Below, one piece after another: positions 52,771 to 63,019 of a stretch of 64,000 bases of DNA. Origin of the DNA: Dyella nitratireducens (GTDB lineage Bacteria; Pseudomonadota; Gammaproteobacteria; Xanthomonadales; Rhodanobacteraceae); contig NZ_BMJA01000005.1 of the NCBI RefSeq assembly GCF_014642835.1, positions 301,928-365,927 of the forward strand, given 5' to 3'. Below the pieces are notes generated by a model. It saw only the letters and a program-made list of their open reading frames with translations. It was not told the origin of the DNA and made no database searches. Each line of letters begins with the position of its first letter. Position 1 is the first letter of the stretch. The position numbers and the translations under genes were made by a program.

Positions 52771-54813
52771 ATGTTCCACCCTCGAAAGATCGCTGGCGCC
52801 GTGGCGCTGGCCCTTGGCATGGTCGGCGCCGTTCACGCTACTGGCAATCCGAATTCCACGTTCAACAGCGTCGTGGTTTTTGGCGACAGCCTTAGCGACG
52901 CAGGCAATATTTCGCTAGCGACCAATCCGAGCATCCAGCCACCACTGAAGTTCACGACCAATCCCGGCAACGTGACTATTCAGAACGTAGCAGCCGGGCT
53001 CGGCTATTCGCTGACCGCTTCGCTGGCTGGCGGTACCGACTACGCCTGGGGTGGCGCAGGCATCAACAACAATTCGCCGGGCACGCCATCCACCGTACCG
53101 ACGATCACCAGCCAGGTGACGAGCTATCTGGCCACCAATAGCACCAATCCTCACGCGTTGTATGCGATGTGGGGCGGCGCCAACGACATCTTCAACGCTG
53201 CCACGTCCGTCGCGGCCGGAGCAACCGCGCAGCAACTGATTGCGCAGACACTAGCCGCCGAGGCCTCGCAGGCTGTTGCCGCAGGCCTTATCCCTAACAA
53301 CGCAACTGCCATTGCCGCGTTCGAAGCGCAGATCACTCCCACCGTCACCGCACAAGTGAATGCGCAAGTGGCCGCCGCGGCAGGCGTATCTTCGCTGCAA
53401 ACCGCAACCCAGGCACAAACCACCATTGCAGCGGCTGCACAGCAAGAAGTGAAACTGATCGGCGCCTTGCAGGCAGCCGGTGCAAAAAACATCGTCGTGT
53501 TCAACCTGCCCAATATCGGCCTGACGCCGGAGGCACTTGAGCAAGGCGCCTCGGCAGCATCGTCGTTGACCACGCTCAGCGTCATCTACAACGGCCAACT
53601 TAATGCAGGCATTGGTCAGCTGGGTAAGGGCATCATTCCCGTCAACGCCTTTGCCCTGCTCAGTCAGGTGATAGCAAACCCGGGGGCATACGGCTTCACC
53701 AATGTCACCACGCCGGCATGCGGCGTAGGCTCGAGCTCGGTCGAATGCGGACCGCAGGGTTCCGGCCTGCCTTATACCTATGCAGCAGGCACGAACCAGA
53801 CCTACCTGTTCGCAGACGGTGTGCATCCCACCACGGCAGCGGATGTGATGCTCTCGCAAGTAGTGCTGTCCGAACTGGCGGCTCCGCAACAGATCTCCCT
53901 GCTGCAGGAAGCGCCACTTGCTGCCGTAACCACCCAGACCGCCGTGGTACGCGACCAGATGATGGCGGACAACTTTGGCAGCACCACGCGTGCGTTCGCC
54001 AACATCAACTATTCGAATCAGCAATTCGACCAGCGTGCCGGTGCACCGAAAACCACCAGCAACAACGTCGACCTCACTGTTGGCGCTGACATCCACGCGA
54101 CCGATTACATTTCAGCGGGTGTTGCACTGGGTATCGGCGAACACTATGCCGATGTCAGCGGTGGCGGCGGCTACGATCTGCAGGCGATCACCGGTCTGGG
54201 CTATCTCACTTGGCACACCGGCGGCGCGTATGCAGGCGTATATGGCGATTTCGGCCAGGCAAGCTATACCGACGTCAATCGCGTCTTCATGATCGGTAAC
54301 GATCGCACGCATGAAAGCGGCAAGACCGATGGCTCGTATGTCGGCCTGGGGCTGCATGGCGGTTACTGGTTCGATGTCGGCAGCCTGAAGACTGGTCCGT
54401 TTGCAAACTTTGAATACCAGAACATCAAGATCAACGGCTACAACGAAAATGGCAACGATGCCACAGCAATGTGGTTCGGCCGTCAGGAGCGCAACGCCGT
54501 GATCAGCACGCTGGGCTGGCGCCTGCAGGGCCACTGGCAATACGACAGCATGGATCTGGGGCCCTACGTCGAACTGGGTTGGAACCACGACAGCCGCGCT
54601 AGCACCGACATGGTTACGGCTGGTCTCAACAGCATGAATGGCAGCTTCGAGATGGCTGGCTTCACGCCGGACAAGAACTGGGGTTCGGTCAATGTGGGGT
54701 TGACGGCGCAGATCACACCCAACCTTTCCGGCTGGATCGCCTACAACGGCCATTTCGCTGATAACAGCCAGCGCAGCAATGGTGTCAACCTGGGAGTGAA
54801 GTACGGCTTCTAA
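52771..54813 (+). CDS. GDSL-lipase autotransporter esterase (EstA-like)
   Basis: 680 residues. A signal peptide (about 1-23, VGAVHA-TG) leads into a GDSL/SGNH hydrolase domain: block I FGDSLSDAGN with Ser40, block III-like WGGANDIF, and block V DGVHPT with Asp349 and His352. The C-terminal ~270 residues (about 410-680) form a 12-strand autotransporter beta-barrel that ends in the expected aromatic residue (VKYGF). An Ala/Gln/Thr-rich insertion (about 165-230, TAQVNAQVAAAAGVSS) enlarges the passenger domain. Relatives hydrolyse lipids at the cell surface and affect rhamnolipid or motility traits. Confidence 0.92.
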   Translation: MFHPRKIAGAVALALGMVGAVHATGNPNSTFNSVVVFGDSLSDAGNISLATNPSIQPPLKFTTNPGNVTIQNVAAGLGYSLTASLAGGTDYAWGGAGINNNSPGTPSTVPTITSQVTSYLATNSTNPHALYAMWGGANDIFNAATSVAAGATAQQLIAQTLAAEASQAVAAGLIPNNATAIAAFEAQITPTVTAQVNAQVAAAAGVSSLQTATQAQTTIAAAAQQEVKLIGALQAAGAKNIVVFNLPNIGLTPEALEQGASAASSLTTLSVIYNGQLNAGIGQLGKGIIPVNAFALLSQVIANPGAYGFTNVTTPACGVGSSSVECGPQGSGLPYTYAAGTNQTYLFADGVHPTTAADVMLSQVVLSELAAPQQISLLQEAPLAAVTTQTAVVRDQMMADNFGSTTRAFANINYSNQQFDQRAGAPKTTSNNVDLTVGADIHATDYISAGVALGIGEHYADVSGGGGYDLQAITGLGYLTWHTGGAYAGVYGDFGQASYTDVNRVFMIGNDRTHESGKTDGSYVGLGLHGGYWFDVGSLKTGPFANFEYQNIKINGYNENGNDATAMWFGRQERNAVISTLGWRLQGHWQYDSMDLGPYVELGWNHDSRASTDMVTAGLNSMNGSFEMAGFTPDKNWGSVNVGLTAQITPNLSGWIAYNGHFADNSQRSNGVNLGVKYGF

Positions 54814-54833
54814 GCCGGACGTTCACAGGCCAT

Positions 54834-54866
54834 AAAAAAAGCCGTCCTATTCGGACGGCTTTTTTA
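54834..54866. terminator. Bidirectional intrinsic terminator
   Basis: GCCGTCC (54841-54847)/GGACGGC (54853-54859), flanked by A7 on the left and T6 on the right, so it can stop both the esterase gene and the convergent lipoprotein gene. Confidence 0.9.
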
Positions 54867-54888
54867 TTTGAGCTTTGGAAAGCCGGGT

Positions 54889-55752
54889 TTACTTGCCCTT
54901 GCCGCCCGTGGCCAGATTAAGAATGTCTTTCGCCTGCTGCTGCAGGCTCTGGGCATCGCCGTCGTCCAGCGGCGAGGTGTTGCCATCAGCCTCATGCGTC
55001 TTCAGCATCAGCGAACCGTCGTCACCCCAACCGGCGGTATCCACCGAGGAGGGTTTGGCATTCTGGCTGGGCTTCTTCTGCTGCTGTACGACCCACGGCT
55101 TGCCATCCTTATAGGCGAAGTCCGTGCTCGTAAAGCCCTTATCGCCGTAATCGACCAGCTCGCGGATGAACTTCACTTCGCCGTCAGCGCGGAACACCTG
55201 CCACGCCAGTGAGGCATCCTTTTCAAGCTTGGTGCCGGAGGAGCGCTTCATGCCGCCGATCTGCTTCTGCACGCCCTGGAACGCCGCCAGAAGCTTTTCA
55301 CCCGGGGTCTGCTCAGGCATGAGTTCAACGTTGACATTGGTCGTCGGATTGCCCTTGGTTAGCACCGGAGCCTGTAGTGGCATGGTGTAGTGGCGATCGC
55401 CATCGACCAACTGGGCCTGCACGATATAAAGATCGTTGGTGGCTACGTTGGCAGGATTGAAGTCCAGCTCAAACGACTGCGGGAAGGTGGTGGCAGGCGC
55501 GATTTCCTTGGTGGCCAGCGGCGGCGAGCCCTGTGCCGTCACATCAACAATGCTGATGTCGAGTTTGCTCTGCTGCGAAGGCGTGCCGCCACCGCGGATC
55601 GCGACGGTACCGGCGACGCTGTGCGCGGTAGCAGCCGGCGCATTCGCTTCGGTGTTTTCCGTGCCAGTCGACGACGACGGATTTGAAGAATTATTGCAGC
55701 CGGCTACCGCCACTGCTGCCACTGTCATCAGCGACCAAACAACGCTGCGCAT
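54889..55752 (-). CDS. YbaY/YscW-type lipoprotein
   Basis: 287 residues from the ATG at 55750-55752. Lipobox VAVAGC with Cys19 is the acylation site. After a Ser/Thr/Asn-rich linker, the YbaY/YscW domain (about 45-150) has VAGTVAIRGGG, LDISIVDVTAQGSPPLATKE and FPQSFELDFNPANVATNDLY. The later part (about 180-287) contains a Gln/Lys-rich region and acidic ends, not recognised. YbaY is an outer-membrane lipoprotein of unclear role. Monocistronic. Confidence 0.85.
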   Translation of the reverse strand: MRSVVWSLMTVAAVAVAGCNNSSNPSSSTGTENTEANAPAATAHSVAGTVAIRGGGTPSQQSKLDISIVDVTAQGSPPLATKEIAPATTFPQSFELDFNPANVATNDLYIVQAQLVDGDRHYTMPLQAPVLTKGNPTTNVNVELMPEQTPGEKLLAAFQGVQKQIGGMKRSSGTKLEKDASLAWQVFRADGEVKFIRELVDYGDKGFTSTDFAYKDGKPWVVQQQKKPSQNAKPSSVDTAGWGDDGSLMLKTHEADGNTSPLDDGDAQSLQQQAKDILNLATGGKGK

Positions 55753-56322
55753 GGAATGGAAACCTCGGGTTGGATCGATTCGAACGCGGTGCCTGTCGAA
55801 CGCATCGCGTCGCAGACAGCGCGGGGGAGCCTCAGAGCATAGCCCAAAGACCATTGACGGAAAAGTCAACGGGCCAAACGCACCATTCGCTGACGTATGT
55901 TCCCATCTGTTCGATGCTGGTCTACGTAGTCCAAGTCTGAATAAAGAAGCGGCGTTGTCCGATAGCACATGACATAGAAAGTGAAAAAAATAGCCCTTCC
56001 TTGTACCGGCCAGGTAAACGCGGCCACCGGGAGCAACACGATCCACCCAATCCACGGGAAGGTTGCTCGGCAGGATCCCTATTTTCCCTACCGCAGTTTC
56101 TTGCCCCTATTGGCGCATTGACGTGTCAACCCGGATCAGGCTGACGCGTTTGTGCGGCCTAGGATGACTTCGAAATCACATCGCCATCCGCAAATTAATG
56201 CGACGTGAAGTCAGCAAGTTGCGGCAACCGACATCTTCGCGAAGGCCGGTTGGTCTATAAAAACAGGAACGCCGGTAGTCATTTACCGGTTCAAACGCTC
56301 GAAAATCTGTGGAATTTTTGCG
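55753..56322. other. Gap between the lipoprotein and XRE regulator genes
   Basis: 570 bp without a credible gene. Dyads: GTCAACC-CGGATCA-GGCTGAC (56127-56147, one mismatch), GTTGC-G-GCAAC (56218-56228), TTCGCGAA (56236-56243) and CCGGTA/TACCGG (56272-56289), the last 34 bases before the regulator ATG. A TATAAA box (56256-56261) is a plausible -10. The rest, 55753-56120, shows no structure I can name. Confidence 0.5.
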
Positions 56323-56898
56323 ATGAACCTGCAAACCCATACGCCCCTCGCCGAACCCGCCTCCACTTTCGCCGATCGCATAAAATTGCTGATCCAGCGG
56401 GTGGGCAGCGTGACGGAAATCGCCCGAATGTGCGGATTCTCGGAGGGCGTGGTGCGTAGTTGGCGCGATGGAAATACCGACCCTTCGCGCGCTCGCTGCG
56501 TCACCCTTGCTCGTACCTTGGGCATTTCACTGGTCTGGTTGGTAGCTGGCGAGGGATCGATGCTCGACCCTAGCGCGGTAGTCCCCGATGACATGGGCGC
56601 TACAACCAGTTCCGAATCGATCGCCTCGCGTCATCGCTCCAAACTGCGCACGGCAGCCGACACGCTGGAAGCCAATGGCATGGACGTGCAGCGCCTGAAC
56701 ACCGCGCTACGAATCCTGCAGTCAGAGCTGGATCTGGCAGATAGCCATCTGACGCTGGCCGAGAACTCGGACATGCTCGCGGAGCTCTACGACATCCTCG
56801 GCCCAGGCGGCAACGACGTCGATGCCTCGGCAATGGTGGCTTTCAATCATCGCCTGGCCGAGCGCCTGAAAGGCCGTACGGCGCGATTGGCATCCTGA
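56323..56898 (+). CDS. XRE/CI-type helix-turn-helix regulator
   Basis: 191 residues. The N-terminal helix-turn-helix (about 17-70: ADRIKLLIQRVGSVTEIARM, GFSEGVVRSWRDGNTDP) is of the CI/XRE type, and the segment VTLARTLGISLVWLVAGEGS is typical of phage-like repressor N-domains. The C-terminal half (about 100-185) is helical and carries no peptidase or LexA-like site, so it is not a classic self-cleaving CI. No phage genes are adjacent. Four short dyads lie upstream and may be its operators. Ends at a bidirectional terminator. Confidence 0.8.
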   Translation: MNLQTHTPLAEPASTFADRIKLLIQRVGSVTEIARMCGFSEGVVRSWRDGNTDPSRARCVTLARTLGISLVWLVAGEGSMLDPSAVVPDDMGATTSSESIASRHRSKLRTAADTLEANGMDVQRLNTALRILQSELDLADSHLTLAENSDMLAELYDILGPGGNDVDASAMVAFNHRLAERLKGRTARLAS

Positions 56899-56914
56899 TT
56901 GGCATGCAATAGAT

Positions 56915-56948
56915 AAAAAAAGCGGCCTCACGCAGCGGCCGCTTTTTT
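56915..56948. terminator. Bidirectional intrinsic terminator
   Basis: AGCGGCC (56921-56927)/GGCCGCT (56937-56943), with an A-run before and T6 after, between the convergent XRE and glyS genes. Confidence 0.9.
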
Positions 56949-56964
56949 GTTTACGTCTTTGCCG

Positions 56965-59112
56965 TTACAGGCGTGCGATGTCGGCAATGGTCGTGAACTG
57001 CGCTTTCAATCGCCCAAGCAAGGCGAGCCGATTGGCGCGGACCACCGGATTCTCGGCATTCACCAATACGTGATCGAAGAACGCATCGACCGGTACCTGC
57101 AGTTGCGCAAGGCGCGCGAGCACCGCGGTGTAGTCACGACGCTGCAAAGCCGCAGCTGTGTCGATCTGCGCGGCTTCCAACGCTTGCGCGAGAGCCCGTT
57201 CCGCATCCTCTTCGAAGTGCGCGGGATCGACGTGTTCGCGAATACTTTGCGCGCCATGCTCCTCCTGCTGCTTGCGGAGAATGTTAGCGACGCGCTTATT
57301 GGCGCCCGCCAAGCTCACTGCCTCCGGCTGCCGCCCGAATTCGACCACAGCTCGTAAGCGGCGATCAAAATCGACCAGGCTTACAGGTGCCACGGCCAGC
57401 ACGGCTTCGTATTGCTCGGTGATGAACCCCTTCTCTGCGTAATACCCACGCAAGCGCTCGAGTACGAATTCGCTGAGTTCGGACACTAGCGCGGCGCGGC
57501 GCTGGCCCACATCGAGTGCGGGCGCCTTGCCGTCTTTGCCTGCTTTCAGACCTGCCGCGAGTGCCGCTTCTGGCAGCAATTCCAGTGCTTCGGTGAACAG
57601 CGCTTTGTGATCAAGCTCAAGGCCACCTTCGATCAGCGTACGCGCCAAACCCAGCGCTGCACGGCGCAAGGCGAAAGGATCCTTGTTGCCGCTCGGCTTC
57701 AGGCCGACGGCAAAAATACCGGCCAGCGTGTCGACGCGCTCGGCAACGGCGAGCACCTGCCCCACCTTGCCTGCAGCAATGGTGTCGCCGGCAAAGCGTG
57801 GTTGGTAGACGCTGTCCAGCGCATCAGCTACCTCCGGCGATTCCTTATCGTGTTGCGCGTAGTAGCGGCCCATCACACCTTGCAGCTCCGGAAACTCGCC
57901 AACCATGCGGGTGAGCAGATCGCATTTGGCCAAGGCCGCCGCGCGCGTTGCTTGCCCGGCATCCACACCAGCACGGTTGGCAACGATGCGCGCGATCTCT
58001 GCCACACGCACGCTCTTATCCCACAAGCTGCCCAGCGATTGCTGGTAGGTAACGCTCTTCAACGCGTCTTGGTAGCTCGCGAGCGGCGCCTTCAGGTCTT
58101 CGTCCCAGAAGAATTTCGCGTCGGCGAAGCGCGGACGAATCACACGCTCGTAGCCTTTGCGGATCTCATTCGGATGCTTGCTGTCGATGTTGGCAATGCC
58201 GATGAAATGCTCGGTGAGCTTGTCTTGTGCATCGAACACCGGCACGAACTTCTGGTTGGCCTCCATCGTGGTGACTAGCGCCTCTGGCGGCACACCCAGA
58301 AATTCACGATCAAACGTGCAGGCAATGGCGACCGGCCATTCGGTGAGATTGGCAATCTCGTCCAGCAGCGCATCATCGAGCCGCGGCACACCACCGGTTT
58401 GCTTCGCCTCACGTGCCACCTCATCGCGAATACGCTGACGGCGCTCCATCGGATCTGCTAGCACTTTGGCCATACGCAGTGCGTCAACGTAACTGTCCGC
58501 ATCAGCCAGATGCACGGGCAGTGGATGCATGAAGCGATGACCGCGCGATTGGCGGCCGCTACGCAAACCCAGCACTTGGCCATCGATGATGTTTGCACCG
58601 TGCAACATCACCAGCCAGTGCACAGGACGCACGAAGCTGTAATCGTGATCGGCCCAGCGCATCGGCCTGGGAATCGGCAAACCTTTGAGCGCTTCATCAA
58701 CAATCTCAGGCAGCAATGCCGCGACCGGCTGACCCGGTTTCACGGTGCGATACACGAACCAGGAACCCTTGTCGGTTTCGAGCTTTTCCAGTTGCTCCAC
58801 ACTTACGCCGCACGACTGCGCAAAACCGGTCAGCGCCTTGCTGGGATTGCCTTGTGCATCGATCGCCGCGTTAACCGCCGGTCCACGGCGCTCGATCGAT
58901 TGCTCGAGCTGCGCCGCCGCCACTTCGGGGACGTGGACGGCCAAACGCCGCGGCGTTACGTACAACGCCGCCTGCCCAAGCGACGCAGCGATGCCACGCT
59001 TGCTTAGGCCTTCGCAAATGCCACGCAAGAACGAAGCACCCAGCTCGTCCAGCGATTTCGGTGGTAGTTCTTCCGTGCCTAGCTCGATGAGCAATGACTT
59101 GGCGGCGCTCAT
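56965..59112 (-). CDS. glyS: Glycyl-tRNA synthetase beta subunit
   Basis: Beta chain of the alpha2-beta2 bacterial glycyl-tRNA synthetase; 715 residues, slightly above the usual 690-710. The N-terminal [15 protein letters not shown] and [20 protein letters not shown] are typical, and the C-terminal anticodon-binding/HD-like portion ([18 protein letters not shown], then [19 protein letters not shown]) is complete. It binds and recognises tRNA-Gly and works only with GlyQ, whose stop overlaps its ATG by four bases (59109-59112). Confidence 0.96.
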   Translation of the reverse strand: MSAAKSLLIELGTEELPPKSLDELGASFLRGICEGLSKRGIAASLGQAALYVTPRRLAVHVPEVAAAQLEQSIERRGPAVNAAIDAQGNPSKALTGFAQSCGVSVEQLEKLETDKGSWFVYRTVKPGQPVAALLPEIVDEALKGLPIPRPMRWADHDYSFVRPVHWLVMLHGANIIDGQVLGLRSGRQSRGHRFMHPLPVHLADADSYVDALRMAKVLADPMERRQRIRDEVAREAKQTGGVPRLDDALLDEIANLTEWPVAIACTFDREFLGVPPEALVTTMEANQKFVPVFDAQDKLTEHFIGIANIDSKHPNEIRKGYERVIRPRFADAKFFWDEDLKAPLASYQDALKSVTYQQSLGSLWDKSVRVAEIARIVANRAGVDAGQATRAAALAKCDLLTRMVGEFPELQGVMGRYYAQHDKESPEVADALDSVYQPRFAGDTIAAGKVGQVLAVAERVDTLAGIFAVGLKPSGNKDPFALRRAALGLARTLIEGGLELDHKALFTEALELLPEAALAAGLKAGKDGKAPALDVGQRRAALVSELSEFVLERLRGYYAEKGFITEQYEAVLAVAPVSLVDFDRRLRAVVEFGRQPEAVSLAGANKRVANILRKQQEEHGAQSIREHVDPAHFEEDAERALAQALEAAQIDTAAALQRRDYTAVLARLAQLQVPVDAFFDHVLVNAENPVVRANRLALLGRLKAQFTTIADIARL

Positions 59113-60020
59113 GCGGCCTGCTCCTTTTTCTGTTGCTTCAATCCAGGGAAACCAAGCTTTTCACGTTGTGCGACGTATGCCTCAGCCACGCTGCGTGACA
59201 AGGTGCGTACGCGCAGGATGTAGCGCTGACGTTCGGTAACGCTAATAGCGCGACGCGCATCAAGCAGATTGAACGTGTGACTGGCTTTCATCACCTGCTC
59301 ATAGGCAGGTAACGGCAGACCGGCAGCAATCAGCTTATTGGCCTCGCCTTCGCATACATCGAACCAGCGCAGCAGTTCCACGACATTGGCGTGCTCGAAG
59401 TTGTACGTGCTCTGCTCCACTTCGTTCTGATGGAACACGTCGCCATAGGTGATTTTGCCGTGCGGGCCTTCCGTCCAGATCAGATCGTAGACGTTGTCCA
59501 CGTTTTGCAGATACATCGTCAGGCGTTCCAAGCCATAGGTGATCTCGCCAGTGACTGGCTTGCATTCCAGGCCACCGGCTTGCTGGAAGTAGGTGAACTG
59601 GGTGACTTCCATGCCGTTGAGCCAGACCTCCCAGCCAAGGCCCCAGGCGCCAAGCGTGGGGGATTCCCAGTTGTCCTCTACAAAGCGCAGATCGTGCACT
59701 TGTGGATCGAGGCCCAGCTCTTTGAGCGAGCCGATGTACAACTCCAGAATGTTCTCCGGATTCGGCTTCATCACCACCTGATACTGGTAGTAATGCTGCA
59801 GGCGGTTAGGGTTTTCGCCATAGCGGCCATCGGTGGGACGACGCGAAGGCTGCACGTACGCTGCGGCCCAGGGCTCAGGGCCTAGCGCACGCAAGAATGT
59901 GGCGGGGTGGAAGGTACCTGCACCAACTTCGGTATCGAGGGGCTGCAGCAGCACGCAACCCTGGCGGCCCCAATAGCGGTTAAGGGTCTGGATCACATCC
60001 TGGAAAGTAGGCGCGGACAT
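59109..60020 (-). CDS. glyQ: Glycyl-tRNA synthetase alpha subunit
   Basis: Catalytic alpha chain of glycyl-tRNA synthetase, 303 residues from the ATG at 60018-60020 with AGGAAAGAG before it. The class-II motifs are visible: AATP/aminoacyl segment [37 protein letters not shown], and [13 protein letters not shown] [13 protein letters not shown]. Together with GlyS it charges tRNA-Gly. It is divergent from the GspE-like gene and heads the glyQ-glyS operon. Confidence 0.97.
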   Translation of the reverse strand: MSAPTFQDVIQTLNRYWGRQGCVLLQPLDTEVGAGTFHPATFLRALGPEPWAAAYVQPSRRPTDGRYGENPNRLQHYYQYQVVMKPNPENILELYIGSLKELGLDPQVHDLRFVEDNWESPTLGAWGLGWEVWLNGMEVTQFTYFQQAGGLECKPVTGEITYGLERLTMYLQNVDNVYDLIWTEGPHGKITYGDVFHQNEVEQSTYNFEHANVVELLRWFDVCEGEANKLIAAGLPLPAYEQVMKASHTFNLLDARRAISVTERQRYILRVRTLSRSVAEAYVAQREKLGFPGLKQQKKEQAA

Positions 60021-60108
60021 CTCTTTCCTAACCTGAGTGTAAAGCGGGTTAGTATAGCCGCAGCGCATCTTTTCGCCGTTTTTTCCGCGCTACAAAGGGA
60101 ATCCGCCC

Positions 60109-61932
60109 ATGCCAGCAACACAACAAATCGCCTCCATGTTGGGTCGCCGCGGCCGGCTGGCGCTGGACGACGTCCTGGCAGCCCTGGTCGTGGATGGCTA
60201 CCTCTCGGCTGACGATGCCAAGCAATTGCGCGTGGGAAACCGCGCTGGGCGCAGTACTGTTGAGCTGAATCCGCTGGTCATCATCGCCAACGCCAAGCTC
60301 ACCAATCGCCGCGATCCTGGCAAACCGCTCAGCCTGGAGGGCCTGACCGAATGGCTGGCCGGTCAGGCCGGCCTGCCGTATCTGAAAATCGATCCGATGA
60401 AGATCAACGTGGCAGCGGTTACCCAGGTGGTGAGCCACGCTTATGCGCAGCGTCATCGCATTCTTCCCGTGGCGGTCACCTCTGGCGAGGTGACCTTTGC
60501 CACGGCCGAGCCATTCGACGGCTCCTGGTCGAAGGATCTGTCGCAGATGCTGCGTCGTGACGTGCATCGTGTGGTGTCTAGCCCGATCGATATCAATCGC
60601 TATTTGCAAGAGTTCTACGGTGTCCAGCGATCGATCCAGCTTGCGAAGGACGCTAAGAACCAGAGTGGTTACGACTCCTCGGCTTTGTTGAACTTCGAAC
60701 AGCTGTTGGAACTTGGAAAAGCTGGCGAAGTTGGCGCCGACGACCGGCACGTCGTGCACATTGTGGATTGGCTGCTGCAATACGCTTTCGAACAGCGAGC
60801 GTCGGACATCCATCTGGAACCACGCCGCGAGGCTGGCATGATGCGCTTTCGCATCGATGGCGTGATGCACAAGGTGTTCGAGCTGCCGCCGCCGGTGATG
60901 ACGGCAGTTACATCGCGTATCAAAATCCTTTCACGCATGGACGTGGCCGAGAAGCGCCGCCCGCAGGATGGTCGCATCAAGACACGCGCCACTTCGGGGC
61001 GTGAAGTGGAATTGCGTATTTCCAGCATGCCTACCGCGTTCGGCGAAAAGATGGTCATGCGTATCTTCGATCCGGATATTGTGGCCAAGGACTTTTCGCA
61101 GCTTGGCTTCTCTTCGTCCGAAGACACGCTGTGGCGAAGCATGGTGGAGCGACCACACGGCATCGTACTGGTGACAGGTCCTACGGGGTCGGGCAAGACC
61201 ACCACGTTGTATTCGACGCTGAAACATCTAGCCACGCCAGACATCAACGTGTGCACGGTGGAAGACCCTATCGAAATGGTCTCACCCGAATTCAACCAGA
61301 TGCAGGTGCAGCCATCAATCGACCTGGATTTTGCCGCCGGCGTACGCACGCTGTTGCGCCAGGATCCGGACATCATCATGGTCGGCGAAATTCGCGACCT
61401 GGAGACGGCGCAGATGGCCGTGCAGGCTTCGTTGACTGGCCACTTGGTACTTTCCACGTTGCATACCAATGACTCACCCAGTGCAGTGACGCGATTGCTC
61501 GATTTAGGCGTGCCGCATTATCTGATTCAATCGACGCTAACTGGCGTGGTTGCGCAACGACTTGTGCGTACGCTTTGTCCGCATTGCAAACAGGAAACAC
61601 GGCAGGATCCACACGAATGGACTGTGCTCACGCATGGCTGGTCGATGCCAGTACCTGAGCATGTGTTCAAACCGGTGGGTTGTCTTGAATGCCGTCATAC
61701 CGGCTTCCTTGGCCGTACCGGCGTTTATGAAATGATGCCATTGACCCCCCGATTACGCGGCATGATCGGAGCGCAGCTCGATCTGATTCACTTCAGCCAA
61801 GCTGCGCTACTCGAAGGCATGCGACCGCTGCGCATTTCCGCGGCAGACCAGGTTGCACGCGGCTTGACTACCGTGCAGGAAGTGCTGACCGTGTTGCCAC
61901 CCGTCGAGCACGTCGAAGATTCACCTCCTTGA
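60109..61932 (+). CDS. GspE/PulE-family secretion ATPase (orphan)
   Basis: 607 residues, a hexameric traffic ATPase of type II secretion or type IV pilus systems. The N-terminal MshEN-like domain (about 30-170) is followed by the ATPase: Walker A GPTGSGKTT (357-365), the Asp box around EDPIEMVSPEFNQMQ, Walker B IIMVGEIRDLETAQM, and the His box TLHTNDSPSAVTRLL. The tetracysteine zinc motif is CPHC (about 490) and CLECRHTG (about 526). No gsp or pil genes lie beside it, so it is a solitary copy of unknown partner. Confidence 0.88.
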   Translation: MPATQQIASMLGRRGRLALDDVLAALVVDGYLSADDAKQLRVGNRAGRSTVELNPLVIIANAKLTNRRDPGKPLSLEGLTEWLAGQAGLPYLKIDPMKINVAAVTQVVSHAYAQRHRILPVAVTSGEVTFATAEPFDGSWSKDLSQMLRRDVHRVVSSPIDINRYLQEFYGVQRSIQLAKDAKNQSGYDSSALLNFEQLLELGKAGEVGADDRHVVHIVDWLLQYAFEQRASDIHLEPRREAGMMRFRIDGVMHKVFELPPPVMTAVTSRIKILSRMDVAEKRRPQDGRIKTRATSGREVELRISSMPTAFGEKMVMRIFDPDIVAKDFSQLGFSSSEDTLWRSMVERPHGIVLVTGPTGSGKTTTLYSTLKHLATPDINVCTVEDPIEMVSPEFNQMQVQPSIDLDFAAGVRTLLRQDPDIIMVGEIRDLETAQMAVQASLTGHLVLSTLHTNDSPSAVTRLLDLGVPHYLIQSTLTGVVAQRLVRTLCPHCKQETRQDPHEWTVLTHGWSMPVPEHVFKPVGCLECRHTGFLGRTGVYEMMPLTPRLRGMIGAQLDLIHFSQAALLEGMRPLRISAADQVARGLTTVQEVLTVLPPVEHVEDSPP

Positions 61933-61960
61933 TGAAAACCCTATCACCCTTATCGTTCGC

Positions 61961-62689
61961 ATGAAGCCAGTCCTGATCATCCGTACCGGCCAAGCGCCCG
62001 ACAATATCCGTGCACGCCACGGCGATTTTCCTCATTGGTTTCGCATAAGTGCACAACTGGCGCCGCAAGAGGTGCGGGTCGTGAATGTTGCCGCGGGAGA
62101 ACTGTTGCCGGCACCGCGGGAGGTATCCGGTGCATTGATCACCGGCTCTGCAGCAATGGTGACCGATCGCGCGCCGTGGAGCGAGCAAACGGCAGGCTGG
62201 ATCCGCCATGCGATGGACGTTGATTTGCCTTTGCTTGGTGTTTGCTATGGCCATCAATTGATGGCGCACGCACTGGGTGGACACGTCGACTATCTGCCCG
62301 GTGGACGGGAGATTGGTACGCTGCCGATCGATTTACTGCCTGGTGCAGAACAGGATGAGTTGACCACTTTTCTGCCTGCGCAATTTCGCGCGCATACGAC
62401 ACACGAACAAAGTGTGTTGGGAATTCCCAAAGACGCAAAGGTGTTGGCCCGTTCGGCGCGCGACCCACATCATCTGATTCGCTACGGACGTAATGCCATC
62501 AGCGTGCAGTTTCATCCCGAATTCAACGCTGATGTCATGCGTGCCTACATCCGGCGCAAGCATCACGATATGCGGCGCGAAGGCTTTGATCCGCATCTAA
62601 CCTATCGACAGGTCGCGGCAACACCTCTGGCAAGGCGTTTGCTTAAGATGTTCTCAAGACATCACGGACTCAATCATGCTACGCGCTAG
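61961..62689 (+). CDS. Class-I glutamine amidotransferase (GMP synthase GATase-like)
   Basis: 242 residues. The nucleophile elbow GVCYGHQL has Cys95, and the triad is completed by His185 and Glu187 in QFHPEF. The N-terminal IIRTGQAPDNIRARHGDFPHW fits stand-alone GuaA-like amidotransferases that hydrolyse glutamine or gamma-glutamyl compounds. The partner, if any, is unknown; Xanthomonadales commonly annotate such genes as 'glutamine amidotransferase' only. It ends in a CTAG shared with the convergent DUF1820 gene. Confidence 0.88.
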   Translation: MKPVLIIRTGQAPDNIRARHGDFPHWFRISAQLAPQEVRVVNVAAGELLPAPREVSGALITGSAAMVTDRAPWSEQTAGWIRHAMDVDLPLLGVCYGHQLMAHALGGHVDYLPGGREIGTLPIDLLPGAEQDELTTFLPAQFRAHTTHEQSVLGIPKDAKVLARSARDPHHLIRYGRNAISVQFHPEFNADVMRAYIRRKHHDMRREGFDPHLTYRQVAATPLARRLLKMFSRHHGLNHATR

Positions 62690-63009
62690 CGGTTGCGCGG
62701 CGGCATCGGGAAAGGCGTGATTTTTTGACCATCCGCAGCATCGCGAATGGCGAGTGCGCCTTTGCGATCGACTTCCTCGATGCGCACAATGGCCTGCATG
62801 GGTAGATGCAGAACGCGGGTGTCCCGGAACTCTTCACGCAGGCGCTCTTCGGTGGGATCCACGACGATGCCTTCGCCCGCTGGCTCGAACACCAGATCGC
62901 CGATTTCGGTGAAGCCCCATAGGTTGCTGGAAGCAACATGCCTGGCGTACAGCTCGTAGCATTTGCCCAGATGCAGGAAAGTGACTTTGTAAAGTTTCTG
63001 ATTGCGCAT
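62686..63009 (-). CDS. DUF1820 family protein
   Basis: 107 residues from the ATG at 63007-63009 (an in-frame ATG at 63016-63018 is the alternative). The complete family sequence is recognisable: LYKVTFLHLGKCYELYARHV, LWGFTEIGDLVFEP, VVDPTEERLREEFRDTRVLH, LPMQAIVRIEEVDRKG and ITPFPMPP. The function is unknown; it is widespread in gammaproteobacteria. Cotranscribed after the rhomboid gene (10-bp gap). Confidence 0.9.
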   Translation of the reverse strand: MRNQKLYKVTFLHLGKCYELYARHVASSNLWGFTEIGDLVFEPAGEGIVVDPTEERLREEFRDTRVLHLPMQAIVRIEEVDRKGALAIRDAADGQKITPFPMPPRNR

Positions 63010-63019
63010 GGTGTCCATT

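Noticed and set aside
56323..56898. Prophage remnant around the CI-like regulator
   Set aside because: No integrase, structural, att-like or other phage genes on either side; flanks are core genes.
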